Source: Hyposmocoma kahamanoa
Taxonomy: Eukaryota; Arthropoda; Insecta; Lepidoptera; Cosmopterigidae
Direction: 5' to 3'
DNA length: 64,000 bases
Assembly (NCBI RefSeq): GCF_003589595.1
Contig: NW_020654810.1
Span: forward strand, 19,756,272-19,820,271
Below are positions 45,501 to 55,690 of the stretch, one piece after another. Below the pieces are notes generated by a model that had not been told where the DNA came from, searched no databases, and saw only the letters and a program-made list of their open reading frames with translations. A program made the position numbers and the translations under genes. Position 1 is the stretch's first letter, and each line of letters starts with the position of its first letter.

Positions 45501-48500
45501 AACTTTTCGAATATGCTGAATCAATTTATAATTTGGTAGTACACAAATAATAATTAAATTTTATTTCTTGTACGTCAAAGAGCGGTAAGGTAGGCTGATA
45601 TATCTTTATATTTGAGATACCAAGTGACAACGAACAAACGTCTGGTAGTAAACGATACACCTATCCGTAGCAGTTACGCCACTCAGAGCTTTACGTTGCA
45701 AAGGTTTACAAGTACAGTACATAAGTTGACAAGCCCCAGGTGCCTGTAATTTCGCGTGCGTGCGTGCGTGCGTGCGTGCGTTTGCGTTTGCGTGTGCGTG
45801 ACGGGTCAAAAGGAAATAAGAAATCTTATTACAAATGAGTATAAAACTTCCTTTCTCAATACGCGTCAAGACATTATGTAACAATGAGAGCGCAATTTAT
45901 CATTATCACGCTTAATAGAGATACAGTTGATAGTATATACATTGTAAGGCACAGTTGACAAAGTATTAATGTATCTGACGATATAAAGTATAATTAAAGT
46001 ATCAAATGCATCAATTATTGAGTAAATTTATTAGTAATTGTATTAGGTTGATTTTTTAAAATATTATTTTAGTTCTTTCCCTACTGGGAAATGTTATTGC
46101 TATTATAGTATTTACTTCAGACATTCTAGTATTCTTACGAATATTGTAGACTCTTTGACCACACGGACATTAATTAATGTCTGAAGTAACAGTCTGAAGT
46201 AAAAGTACTATAATAGCAAAGTAAATACTATAAGGTCAAAGAGTCTACAATATTCGTAAAGTCTATCTATCTACAGCCTTTATCTTAAATTAAAAAATCT
46301 TTAAAATTTTATATTCGATACATTCTTCAAATGATATTTTATTTGTATTCTTTTTCTTTTTAAACTAAAAAGTTTTTGTCATTTCGTTAACTTGTTTATA
46401 AAAGCATGAGATTTTTATTGACTTGTGCAATTAGTACTGACACTTTCGTTACGAAAATCGCAAAATACATTTAGATTACACTAGTAATTAAAAATTTATT
46501 CATTAGTCATTTATGAAAATAAAAAGTTTACTTTTTAATTAAAGCGTTTGATCAAAAAATTTAAATTGCGCATAACTTACGCACAAGTTTATCTGTATAA
46601 TGTAAACACAGCTTCATGCATGTTTTCACTATAACTGCAATCTAAGACATGTGTAATTCCACGTGATAGGTAAATAAGGCTCTCTTAATGAAGCGTTCAC
46701 GTTGGTAGATAAAAGGCAACTCATTCATATTATTATGGTTGTGTATGTTATTGTTGCTCGTACAATAAAGACGCTTATTTGTTAAGTGTTAATTGTTGTG
46801 TACTTGTTGGATTAATGACACTCCTACCCTTTTTAACAATGTCTGGAACAATTTATACAGGGTGCAATGGAATAAGGTACAATAATACTTTGGAATACGA
46901 GTCTGTACGCTTCTATAAATAGGTCTCTGAATAACTTTCGCCAGAATAAGTGGTTTGCTTGTAAGTTTTTACTGTATATTTTGTTTTTTTTTTATAAAAA
47001 AAAATCCAAACAACCACCAAGTCGAGTGGAATCAGTAGTAGCACCGGCGCGCGTCTGTCGTTACCTCACGAGGATGGGTGTGAGAATACGTGCTCGACAC
47101 TCGAGCGCTTACTTTCGTAGGGTCTCAGAAGGTTTTGAATCATACTTATGTACGCAGTGGTCTATTTTCATTTCCTAAGAAAATGAATCATTAATTCAAA
47201 TTATATAGTAATAGTCTTCTATTACTAAATGATTGATATTTCTGTCGTTCATAAAATATTTTTACTATTGTCAGTGTCTATTCGAATAATATTTTAAAAA
47301 CGACCTAATTTCATAAAAAAATATTTTACTGTTATTTATTTTAAAGTATATATACAGTGAGTATTTTCGGAATAGGATTGGAATTGCAACATGAATTTGA
47401 AAGACAACGTCATTATCACGATCCTGATTAATGATGTTTCGACTGTTATTATATACACAATGGATATAAAATCATATTATTTAGTCTGGAGATAGAAGCA
47501 AAGTCCATTAGGTATCAACTCGTAAAGTATGTCCAATGGCTAAGTACGCAGCCCTCTAAGCGTTTAGATCACTATGCGATATGAAGTGCACTTTTGATGT
47601 TGAAGTAAATGTTTATTTTTTATGGTACCAAGTGACGGGTAATTTCACCAGTACTCTTACCCTCCAAAACCAAAACGTAGTAACGCTTACATTACTGCAT
47701 GGCGGTAGAAATAGGTAAGTTGGCAGTACTTCCCTGGACGAGCTCTTTCAAAAACTTCTAAATATAATGTCTTGATGGTAGACAAGGTACCGTTACTCAC
47801 CTCTGTGGAATAGAAATCTTCAGCGCCATTTGCAGCAGACACCATATGGACAATTTGATTATATCTGTTATCCCGCAATTCGACGCTATTCCAGTTGCTT
47901 TTTCCCATTATAGCCTCCCATTCCTCTTTTGGTATAACTGAAATGTATAAATAATATTAATATAGCACAATCGCCGTTAGGCCAAAATTTTGTTTTGACA
48001 ACGAAGATGTCTTTTAACTCTTCGTTCTTCCTGTATTTGGTATTCGTGAAATTACGTTTTCCTCATCAAAGGAAAACGGAAAATAAACAATAGGAAAAAA
48101 ACAAACGATAGTCTTGTTATTAATAATAAAACAGTTAGGTATTTTTTATGACGTAAAATTGTTCTTAGGTAAAGTCCCCCGCATGCATTGATATATTGTC
48201 ACCACTTTACCTGGAAACACATACGCTCATGGACATATTCAGAGGAACGCTAAAAATAGATTGAATTATGATAACAATGTCCATATGAACCACTGATCAC
48301 ATACCTATACCAGCACATACAACTGTCTCTTCATTTCGATAAAACGTTCTAGAATATGTGGCCAGTAAATGGGCCATATAAATGTCGTTATCATAATTCA
48401 ACTTTTTATTAACGTTCCATAAATACGTCCATGAGTATATTTAACGGATAATATTGATTGAAAAATATATATACTTTGGTAGTTAAATTCAGAATTTTGT

Positions 48501-49631
48501 TCGACGTCGATTCCAATTATTTATTTACATCAATGAATAAATCATTGTCAAATTACAACTAACGTCCATTACTGACATACGAAGTGATATGAGAAATTTT
48601 ATGTACGTATATAATTGTATATACCAGCCTACTAAAAAGTAGACTCTTGTGTAAGCACAAGAGTCTACTTTTTAATGAGCGTGTCTAACCAGGATATACA
48701 TATGTAATTATGTATGTATAATCATAACATTGTCGACTTCTAGTACCTATATGTTTATTGTAACAAATGATCGACATGATTAAGGAATGTAGTCTTTGGC
48801 ACTAAGTGAGGATCGCCCATTAAGAAGCCGTAGGAATAGATAGGATTACTGATTGATGACGGAGAGTCATGCGTAACATCCTATTTAGTAACTCGAGAAA
48901 CATCGGTTTTTGGGTGCTTTTGGGGTCTTGAAATAGTAATAAATATAGGATTGAATGAGCCGTGACGGTCCTGCTGCTGTATTGGTTAAAATGGTCACGG
49001 GGAAATTTGTTTACACAACCAAATATTACATAGTATCAAAAGCGCGTTCCAATCAATAAAAGCTTTTCGGTGGGTCTATGTTTGTCTACATTATTACATG
49101 AAATATTCGATTTGTAAATCATTTTGCATCAAAATAATATTGTTAAATGAAACGTGTACGCGTGGGTGATTGCCAACTTTCTTTGTGATTAACTTTTATT
49201 GAATGTCAGGATATTTTACCATCATAATGCAATAATTTTTTTTTTGTGAAATTACTCCACTAGTTTTATAATTATTAAACAAATATCGAATACTTAGAAA
49301 AAAATTACTTCGATCGGGTTGAATTCCAACTTTGTGTTTTTATTTTCTGTTGTAAAAATTTTTAGAAATCGCGTTTTCACACCGTGTATTAATCAGTGTA
49401 TATTAATTTAACTATGTATTTTTTCGAAAGTGATTGATTGATTCAACACTTTCAGTGTTATTAACGCATGTTATTCGCGATGCAACTGTATGTACATACG
49501 TAGACCTAACATTTGCGTTTGCGGGTCTTACAGAGACCGTTAAGACGATTTTTATTCAGTCATATTCAATGAAAGGGGACCATCTATAAAAAAGGGTATA
49601 TTAAAAAAAAAACACCATTTTATTATATACA

Positions 49632-49665
<34 letters not shown>

Positions 49666-50513
49666 CGTGCGTGCGTGCGTGTATGTGTGTCTTTTAAGCC
49701 GTGTACTCACTAGCGAGCTGTAACCGTAACCGTGACAGATACAGTAACGAAGTTCTAGTGTGTACGATTGAAACAGTCTTTAATCAGACGCTAAGGCCGC
49801 GTCCCCATTATGTCATGACGACAGATAATTATGCAGTTTAAAGCGTCGTAGCTTGTATATTTAAATGAAGTTGTTCACACAGAACAACACGGTTATCTGT
49901 CGTTCACGACTTTTTTGACGTTACGACGACAGTCTGCCGTGACAATGGGAAAATGGGAACAGCTAGAACGATAATCGTCTGACGATAATTAAAACGTCAC
50001 GACAAAAATGTGACGACAGATAATCGCAGCTTCAAACGATTATGTCGTGTAAACGACAAGGTGGCTGCCGTGAACCAATAAATTGTCGTCACGATGTAGC
50101 GGGAACAGCTATACACAACAGTCGTTCAGCTATAAAATAAACGTCCACGACATAGTCACGGCAGCTAGTCGTGATATGGGAACAGGCAAGACGCGACAGT
50201 CGGTCAACGATAAATAAATAGTAACGACATAATGGGAACGCGGAAAGCTCTGTAATGAGTACCCGGTTTTTGGCATCTCCGACGGTTACAAATTGACGGG
50301 AAAGAAGTTTTAGACCCGTCGCGGATACTATTTTGAAATTTGCATAACTGTTTGGAGACTGTAATGTAGGTAGAGTAAACTTACATGCACTGGCATCCAT
50401 GGCTCCTCTATCACAGATGATAAGGCAATTCCTCGTGGACGTCCTACCTAGTTCGAAGAAAGTATTCTCAATTTGAATCATCGTCTTCAGGAGATTCTCC
50501 TGGAACTGGCTAG
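39503..50513 (-). CDS. Ttd14: Ttd14, TRPL translocation defect protein 14 (3' five exons, N-terminus missing)
   Basis: Exons, 5' to 3' on the minus strand: 50513-50385, 47937-47801, 42407-41860, 41193-41003, 39771-39503. Phases agree throughout, giving 423 complete codons plus a split first codon. Diagnostic family blocks: [36 protein letters not shown] (nucleotide-binding domain, DRGAMDAS), [68 protein letters not shown], then the CYTH-like half with [20 protein letters not shown] and [20 protein letters not shown]. The Drosophila protein is about 475 aa (memory), so roughly 60-80 N-terminal residues with the P-loop are absent. In Drosophila Ttd14 binds GTP and phosphatidylinositol 3-phosphate and guides trafficking of the TRPL channel in photoreceptors. 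The last exon encodes a private Asn-Gly-His repeat tail (NGHGG, MNGHAA). Confidence 0.93.
40435..40660 (-). other. GC/CpG-rich island with consensus donor in the last Ttd14 intron
   Basis: Between Ttd14 exons 39771 and 41003, a GC-rich patch contrasts with AT-rich surroundings. On the minus strand it is open for 71 codons ([20 protein letters not shown]...) and contains a full donor consensus GCATGC|GTAAGTATCC near 40510-40525. Upstream of it (40597-40660) are three imperfect ~21-bp units containing GATGAAACTTACATGAC. It could be an alternative or 5' exon. No known domain was recognised. Confidence 0.3.
42756..42765. other. Assembly gap (10 N)
   Basis: Ten consecutive N in the Ttd14 intron between 42407 and 47801. 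True gap size and orientation of the join cannot be judged. Confidence 1.
43820..44000. repeat. Minisatellite-like tandem repeat, ~70-80 bp unit
   Basis: The sequence 'CGCTAATTGTCAACGGTAAA ... AGAAACGTCGCCAATGTGACACGTTGC' recurs, diverged, from about 43896 ('CGCGCTAACTGTCAAAACAA') and again from about 43975 ('CGCGCTAATTGTCAAAGGTA'). 'AATGTGACACGTTGC' is exact in the first two units. Confidence 0.75.
44008..44290. repeat. Inverted repeat with CGCGCAAATGAA satellite motif
   Basis: The left arm 'TTCATTTGCGCGAAGGGCAATAGCACGAAGACAGATTTG' region (44010-44050) is matched in reverse at about 44172-44213 (CAAATCTGTCTTCGTGCTATCG ... CGCGCAAATGAA). After the right arm a ~29-bp unit, 'TCGCGCAAATGAACTATCGC', is repeated two to three times to 44285. 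Confidence 0.7.
44360..44740 (+). pseudogene. Dead mariner transposase C-terminal fragment
   Basis: Reads [33 protein letters not shown], stop (TAG), [36 protein letters not shown], and later [16 protein letters not shown], ending FEKQ and TAA. This is the mariner D,D34D C-terminal half: HDD(N)A-S-H holds the second acidic residue and PYSPDLAP-x-D the third. Here the third Asp is replaced by Tyr (LAPYYFF) and there is an in-frame stop, so it is inactive. A duplicated GCATGCACGGAATGCAAAAG-like segment follows near the end. The 5' half is absent. It lies within the large Ttd14 intron. Confidence 0.85.
45266..45410 (-). mobile_element. SINE family C copy
   Basis: 'GGAATTCCCTGTACAATGAG', 'TTTAGTTCATTTCCCCAAAT' and head 'ACCGGGAATCGAACCCGGGA', then 'CATTCAGCG' as in the copy at 14876. 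Confidence 0.7.
45620..45800 (-). mobile_element. LINE 3'-end copy 8 ending in a (GCGT)n microsatellite
   Basis: 'ACCAAGTGACAACGAACAAA' to 'CCCAGGTGCCTGTAATTTCG', followed directly by a CGTG/TGCG run from 45755 to about 45800. The repeat replaces the expected 'ACCAGCACCCTTACCC' part of the family. Confidence 0.6.
46095..46260. repeat. Interleaved pair of inverted repeats (A B A' B')
   Basis: A = TGCTATTATAGTATTTACTTC plus AGACATT (46094-46123). B = TTACGAATATTGTAGACTCT plus TTGACC (46136-46161). A' (46171-46219) is the inverse of A with an internal duplication of GTCTGAAGTAA. B' (about 46233-46259) is the inverse of B. Between A' and B' a further AAATACTATA recurs. The order A-B-A'-B' is pseudoknot-like, not a simple hairpin. 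Confidence 0.8.
47624..47760 (-). mobile_element. LINE 3'-end copy 9 (internally deleted)
   Basis: 'GGTACCAAGTGACGGGTAAT' joins the terminal motif directly to 'TTTCACCAGTACTCTTACCC', then 'AACGCTTACATTACTGCATG' and 'GACGAGCTCTTTCA'. It lies 41 bp from Ttd14 exon 47801, on its 3' (donor) side. Confidence 0.7.
48633..48674. repeat. Perfect 19-bp hairpin, TAAG loop
   Basis: TAAAAAGTAGACTCTTGTG (48633-48651) and its exact reverse complement (48656-48674) around the loop TAAG. It lies in the Ttd14 intron between 47937 and 50385. Confidence 0.9.
49629..49690. repeat. (TG)n/(TGCG)n microsatellite
   Basis: About 60 bp of alternating purine-pyrimidine repeats, grading from TG to GCGTGCGTGCG. The sequence type favours Z-DNA. 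Confidence 0.9.
49699..50269. mobile_element. Outer MITE interrupted by an inner MITE
   Basis: The left end CGTGTACTCACTAGCGAGCT and the inverse of the right end CGGGTACTCATTACAGAGCT agree at about 15 of 20 positions. Between them lies the separate element 49797-50243, leaving about 98 bp and 26 bp of the outer element. The boundaries are my estimate. Confidence 0.5.
49797..50243. mobile_element. 447-bp MITE 'CCGCGTCCCCATTATGTC'
   Basis: Ends CCGCGTCCCCATTATGTC and GACATAATGGGAACGCGG are inverse with one mismatch. The interior is unusually dense in CGAC/GTCG words (ACGACAGATAATTATG, GTGACGACAGATAATCG, GGAACAGC repeated four times), giving many small hairpins. It sits 142 bp from Ttd14 exon 50385 on the donor side. 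Confidence 0.75.
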
Positions 50514-50897
50514 CTGTAACAACAAGATAGAATTTGTAAGAAAATGTTGGGGATGTTATTGATTCGTTGCTGAAATTAGGAAAACAATCAGTTTTTAACG
50601 ATCTATAAGTATGCAAAGAACCTAATACTATTATTTCTTATACTAAAAATAATATAGGATGATCCCTGTGACAGTTCATAAAAATCTACACAATATAACC
50701 TTGTACCAACGTGCACTAATTTACGTATTTCATAAGCTATTTTTATTAGCTTCGCTTTTAAATGAATAGTCTTTGTTTAAGTAAATACATTAAATTAATG
50801 TAAATGTAACACTAAATCAATGTTTATTTGTGAGAAATGAACGGAAAAACTTTTTTTTTCATAAAGTCATTATTTTATTACCTCAATAAAAATAAAA

Positions 50898-50955
50898 AAA
50901 TAACGCACACACTCAACATAGCCCCGCACTAGGGAAACCCTGTGTCACGGGAATG
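50898..50955 (-). mobile_element. SINE family B stub
   Basis: 'AACGCACACACTCAACATAG' and 'CCGCACTAGGGAAACCCTGT' match the distal end of family B; the rest of the element is missing. Confidence 0.55.
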
Positions 50956-52227
50956 TGCAAAGGTTACTTCATTAGTCTGTATTCGCTACAGATGAGGTAT
51001 ATCATGATGAGGTATAAAGTTTTTGATAATTATTGAATAAATGTATGTATAGTGCGTGTATTCATTCTTAAAGTATAAATTTTAATCATAGGCAATGAAT
51101 TGACATGTTAATGTTATTACCGTTTTGAAACCTATAAATTAAGATGATAAATGTTTTTTGATATTTAATACAATATCAATTGAAATTGCATTTGAATTTT
51201 ATTTGTGTGTTTTATGCCTTCAATATAATAATACAAAACAGTTCACACATCTACAATGAATAGACATTGTTCATAAAACATCATAAAAATAAAACTATAA
51301 GAGAGAACCTTTGCTTCAAAAATTAAATACACTAAAATCTATCCACTTTACCTTACCCCTATGACAAACGTCAAATGAAGTGTCACAGGGATCATCCTAG
51401 TTTGTGTTTTGTACAGTATTTTTAACGATTAAAATTGCGTGTTAGGGATTCTAGCGACGATGACGATAATGAAATCGCATAATTATGTTGATTTACATAT
51501 TACGATTTACTACCATTGTTACTTAGCTAATGCTTTTAATGCACAGTAACTCTTAATGCTTTTAATTCCCCTAGAGAAATAAGGTAAAAGGACAAGGTCA
51601 GATAACAAATAGAGCAAATATTCCAATTACAAACGTTAGCGAAATTCGCAAATTGGGACATACCTAATATAAACTCGTACCACTGAATCGAATGTTCTAG
51701 AACAATAACCTTTAAACAAAATTGAAATGATGCCAACACACGTGGTTTAGCTAAGGGCAGTGGACCGGTTAGATGGATGGTTCGGACGCAAATTGAAGAT
51801 TTCGCTCCAGTGGATTCAGAATAGGTTTAAGCTATAATGGCCGTAAAATTTACGATTGCAAATTCATGGGGTGATTTTCTATATAATTCAATGTTGAATT
51901 TGCAAAAAAAGTTGGAACACCTTGTTTTTCTTTGCTCTTTTTTTGTGTGTTACTTTGATTTGTGTTTTGTAAAACTTAGCCTCTCGTTCTCGGTCTCGTT
52001 CCGAATACTTGACCAAATTAAAAGAAGACGATGCAAATGAAGCTGCATTCACATTGTCTTTGAAAACGACAGTAGACTCCCTGAATGGAACAGTTTTAAC
52101 AAATTTTGTTGCACCACCATGTTTAGATTAATAAGTATTCTATTTATAATTTTTTTTTAATAAAAAAAAAGTAATTCAGCCAACAATACAATAAAGAAAA
52201 GTCACTAATTGTATAACTCTTAGAATG

Positions 52228-52407
52228 GTTACACGTGACTTTTACCAGCGATGCAAACGCGTGACTGCATCGATACAATCACGCATTTGTATCGATGTAG
52301 TCGCGCGCTTGCAACGCTGCTTAAAATCGCGCACGTGTGTAGACGATCAGCGACTGCATCGCTACTGGATCGCGTTTGCATCGCTGCTAACAGTTGCTGT
52401 GTGTAAC
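52228..52407. mobile_element. 180-bp inverted-repeat MITE rich in GCATCG
   Basis: GTTACAC at the left and GTGTAAC at the right frame an inner inverted pair AGCGATGCAAACGCG (52247-52262) and CGCGTTTGCATCGCT (52371-52386). The interior repeats GACTGCATCG and TATCGATG. CTCTTA occurs just outside both ends (52217-52222, 52410-52415), a possible target duplication. Confidence 0.65.
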
Positions 52408-52408
52408 T

Positions 52409-52453
52409 GCTCTTATGGATACAATTACATATTGCAATTGTATCCATAAGAGC
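52409..52453. repeat. 18-bp perfect hairpin adjoining the MITE
   Basis: GCTCTTATGGATACAATT (52409-52426) and its exact reverse complement (52436-52453), loop ACATATTGC. It begins within two bases of the preceding element's right end. Confidence 0.85.
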
Positions 52454-53640
52454 TGAAAAATTATTGTATGTCCAAAAAAATATTTAACCATTTTGTAATC
52501 CCTTGTAGGAAAAATGAAACACTATTTTACATACTTACATCGGATTTCAAATACATAGCAGAACAAAGACTGTCTGAATTGCGGTCAATTTGTACATCTT
52601 GACTATTCAGTGAAACATCTGATACCCAGTAAAATAATCGATTTCTTTATTCGTGCACCTAGTTGTAGTTATTACAGTAGTGTCTAAAATAAGATATCGC
52701 ATACATACACTGACATTTAACATTCTGCCAACTACTGAGTCATTGTCATACACAAGAAACCACAAATCGGTAACACTAATCAAGGTTTAATACGTATTGA
52801 ATGAAGTATTCGCCCCCCAACATTACAAGCCACAGAGACGGCAAAAGTTAAAGCGATTTAAAGTAGCTAGTTTGAAGGTCGATAAATAGATAAGTCGACA
52901 AAAAAAAGGATCAATTTTTTCATGAAACTCTTTAATCGCTTTTCGTCTGACCTCATTAATTTCCTATGTAAACCGCAGATAAGTATTTCAATGATATACT
53001 TAATAGGATTCCTAAGTTGAGAAGACAATTTCGAAGTTTCAAGAAAATATAAAATTAATCCAGAGTAATCAGATCAAGGGTTGGCAAATCAGAAGGTATT
53101 ATTTGTTTTCAAAACTCACTTGAAAGCCAAATCGACTATTGGAGATAATTAAGATTTTAAGAATAATAATTTATTTAGAAGAAAAGACAAGACACAAGAT
53201 TTTTGTGTTTTAGCTGCAAAGGAAATTATAATGTTATTGTATGTACAGGCTTTTTTCGAAATGCAGTTATATATATAATGAAGGACACTACGCACTTATT
53301 AAATTTTTCTTGTCTTAAATGTTCTTCGCAATGAAACAAAAATGGAAAAATCTCCTGTTTGATCAAAATAGGACTTGGTGGGTTTTACCCTTCAAACAAA
53401 TACTATTTGAATAAAAATGTCATAGCAAAGTAAAATCGAGGCTTTCCTAGAAAACAATGAAGATTGTGCAGAAAAATATCAGAATAAAATAAAAACGAGG
53501 CCAATTTAGAAATAATGAAGATTGTGCAGACTGGTACAGTGTAGCAACAATATTATTCTATATTGTATATTCGTCGATAAAGAGTAAGCTAGCTAGTAAG
53601 CTAGGTAGTAAGTAATTGCTAAGTCCCAATTTGCATGTTT

Positions 53641-53712
53641 AATCTAATCTAATTAAAGAAAAAACGTTTTACTTGTATAATAAAACGTTTTTTCCTTTAG
53701 ATAGATTAGATT
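53641..53712. repeat. ~30-bp near-perfect hairpin
   Basis: AATCTAATCTAATTAAAG then AAAAAACGTTTTA on the left; the right arm TAAAACGTTTTTTCCTTTAG then ATAGATTAGATTT is its inverse with small gaps. Loop CTTGTATA. Confidence 0.75.
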
Positions 53713-53816
53713 TGATATTATGGTATCACTGTAATATCGTAATATCAAATATATAGGTTACATATCTAAGAAAATTATTATGTCTTTGGCACAATATTTA
53801 CAAAGATAACCTTATC

Positions 53817-53864
53817 AAAAAAGTACCTAATGTAAAGTACCTACTTTACATTAGGTACTTTTTT
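53817..53864. repeat. Perfect 23-bp palindrome with 2-nt centre
   Basis: Arms 53817-53839 and 53842-53864 are exact reverse complements (AAAAAAGTACCTAATGTAAA and three more bases) with CC between them. It lies about 100 bp from the preceding hairpin. Confidence 0.9.
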
Positions 53865-55019
53865 AAGGCGCTCAAGGGTTCTAACGACGAAATCTCATTT
53901 CTAAGAGAACGTACTTAAGATAGCGTAGAACATGTCCGTCCAACGACAAAGGTTTTGGCAAATGTTGACCATCAACCGCTATCAAATTACGTAAGTGTAC
54001 CCTCTACAAATATCACACTTTATACCACTTAGCGGCTTAATCATCACCTCACGTTTTCATTGTGTGGATATTTGCCAAAAACCAGTTAGCGCTGAAAAGC
54101 TGAATGACTATTTTTGCCTGATATCAGAGACGCGTGACGACCGACGAGACGGCACGCGGGCTCGATTGGGGCGACGCAGGGCACATTATCACATACAAAT
54201 CATTGTTAATGTGCTAGACATCCACTGTAAAATGTGGCAAACGCCAATTTTGCGCCACGAAATCTTCAAGGAACATTAACTCGCATACACATTACGTTGT
54301 TATTAAATACAAACACAACCAAATGACAAAAACAAAACTTTTGAATTCGTCATATCCGTCGGCCTGTCTATCTGTCAACCTCATTTCATAGTAGACTTGT
54401 TTTTGTAAAGAAACTACGCTCACGTGACAGTATTTTACTTCACCAGGCACGATTGCACAGAAAAATCAACCATTTTTTATTCCATGCTCTACTATCCTAA
54501 GCCCGTTCCATCTCTACCTAAAGATATTTAATATCATGAAAGGGATAGATGTTATACATTCTTATCATCACTAATGGAAGTTTCGTGTTAGTCATACATT
54601 AAATGTTAAAGCTTAGGGGGCAACTCGTCTAGGCCGCGGGTCTGATTCCGCACTCAGGGTAGCGGCAAAATGATCCAAAGGAATGGGCAAAAAAAAAAAT
54701 TACGTAGTAAAATCGACTGGGCACATTTTGTAAAGAAGGGAACAACTTGGTCATAAATTATATATAATACAATTTTAACAGTATTTCCAAAAACAAAAAT
54801 CTAATTGTCATCGTCATTATGGTGAATTACGAGTAATATAGACATTGTTGGGGTTTTTTTTTGTATTTGGTGTTGCTCCTACAGAATCAGATCGTTTTTT
54901 TTGTATGTAACTAAGTAGGCAAACGAGGAAACGAGCTATTTGATGGGAAACGGTTTTCCTTGCCTACGGACATAAGCAAAACTAGTGATGATGCCTATAA
55001 GTTGCCGGCTTTTTAAATT

Positions 55020-55690
55020 ATAATTAACTAACATAAAATCGAGTAGTCCAGTCATAGAAATAAATGGAGAAAAGTTAGACTTTCTTAATAAAGCGGACTA
55101 TTTGGGAGTGACCTTAAATAGTAAACTCAATGGTTTCCACATATATCTTCCTTGGTCAGCAGGTTAAGCTCCACTGCATACGCTGTCCGCAGAATACATT
55201 GAGCTTACCGATGTTGGTACTGCTAGATAACTTTACTAACTTCCATAGTATAATGTCCTACGGGATTCTCATGTGGGGTAAAGCGGCAGATATACAAGCC
55301 ATATTTGTGTTGCAAAAACGAGCGATTCGTTCTGTGTACCGTTTAGGTCTCGTTTTTCGTTCAGAGAAAAGTTTAAGGAGACTGGTATCATAACTGTGGC
55401 ATCACAGTAAATTTACTCCAATATTTTGTATGGCCGTAAAAATATACATAATTTCATTTAGAAAGAAGACATCGACAATATTAACCTTAGAACTAAGTCC
55501 AAAGTCATGGTACCACGATTTCGTTTAACTAAAGTACACAATTCTTTTATGGGGGACTGTAATACGATTTTGCGATAACATTCCGGAACACATATTAAGA
55601 TTATCATTTCCTAAGTTTAAAACTTACATCAAAAGTATTTTAATTGAAAAGTTATATTACAAAATTGAAAACTAGGTACGTGTTAGATTA
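55020..55690 (+). pseudogene. Non-LTR retrotransposon RT fragment, frameshifted
   Basis: In successive frames it reads INGEKLDFLNKADYLGVTLN, then LVLLDNFTNFHSIMSYGILM, WGKAADIQAIFVLQKRAIRS, VYRLG, and later VMVPRFRLTKVHNSFMGD. FHSIMSYGILLWG-x(5)-IFVLQKRAIR is a hallmark of the C-terminal part of insect Jockey/CR1-type reverse transcriptases. Stops and at least two frame shifts show decay. Confidence 0.8.

Noticed and set aside
49629..49690. Repeat array considered as CRISPR-like or satellite centromeric repeat
   Set aside because: It is a plain TG/TGCG microsatellite without spacers; nothing in the window suggests a CRISPR array, as expected in an insect nuclear genome.
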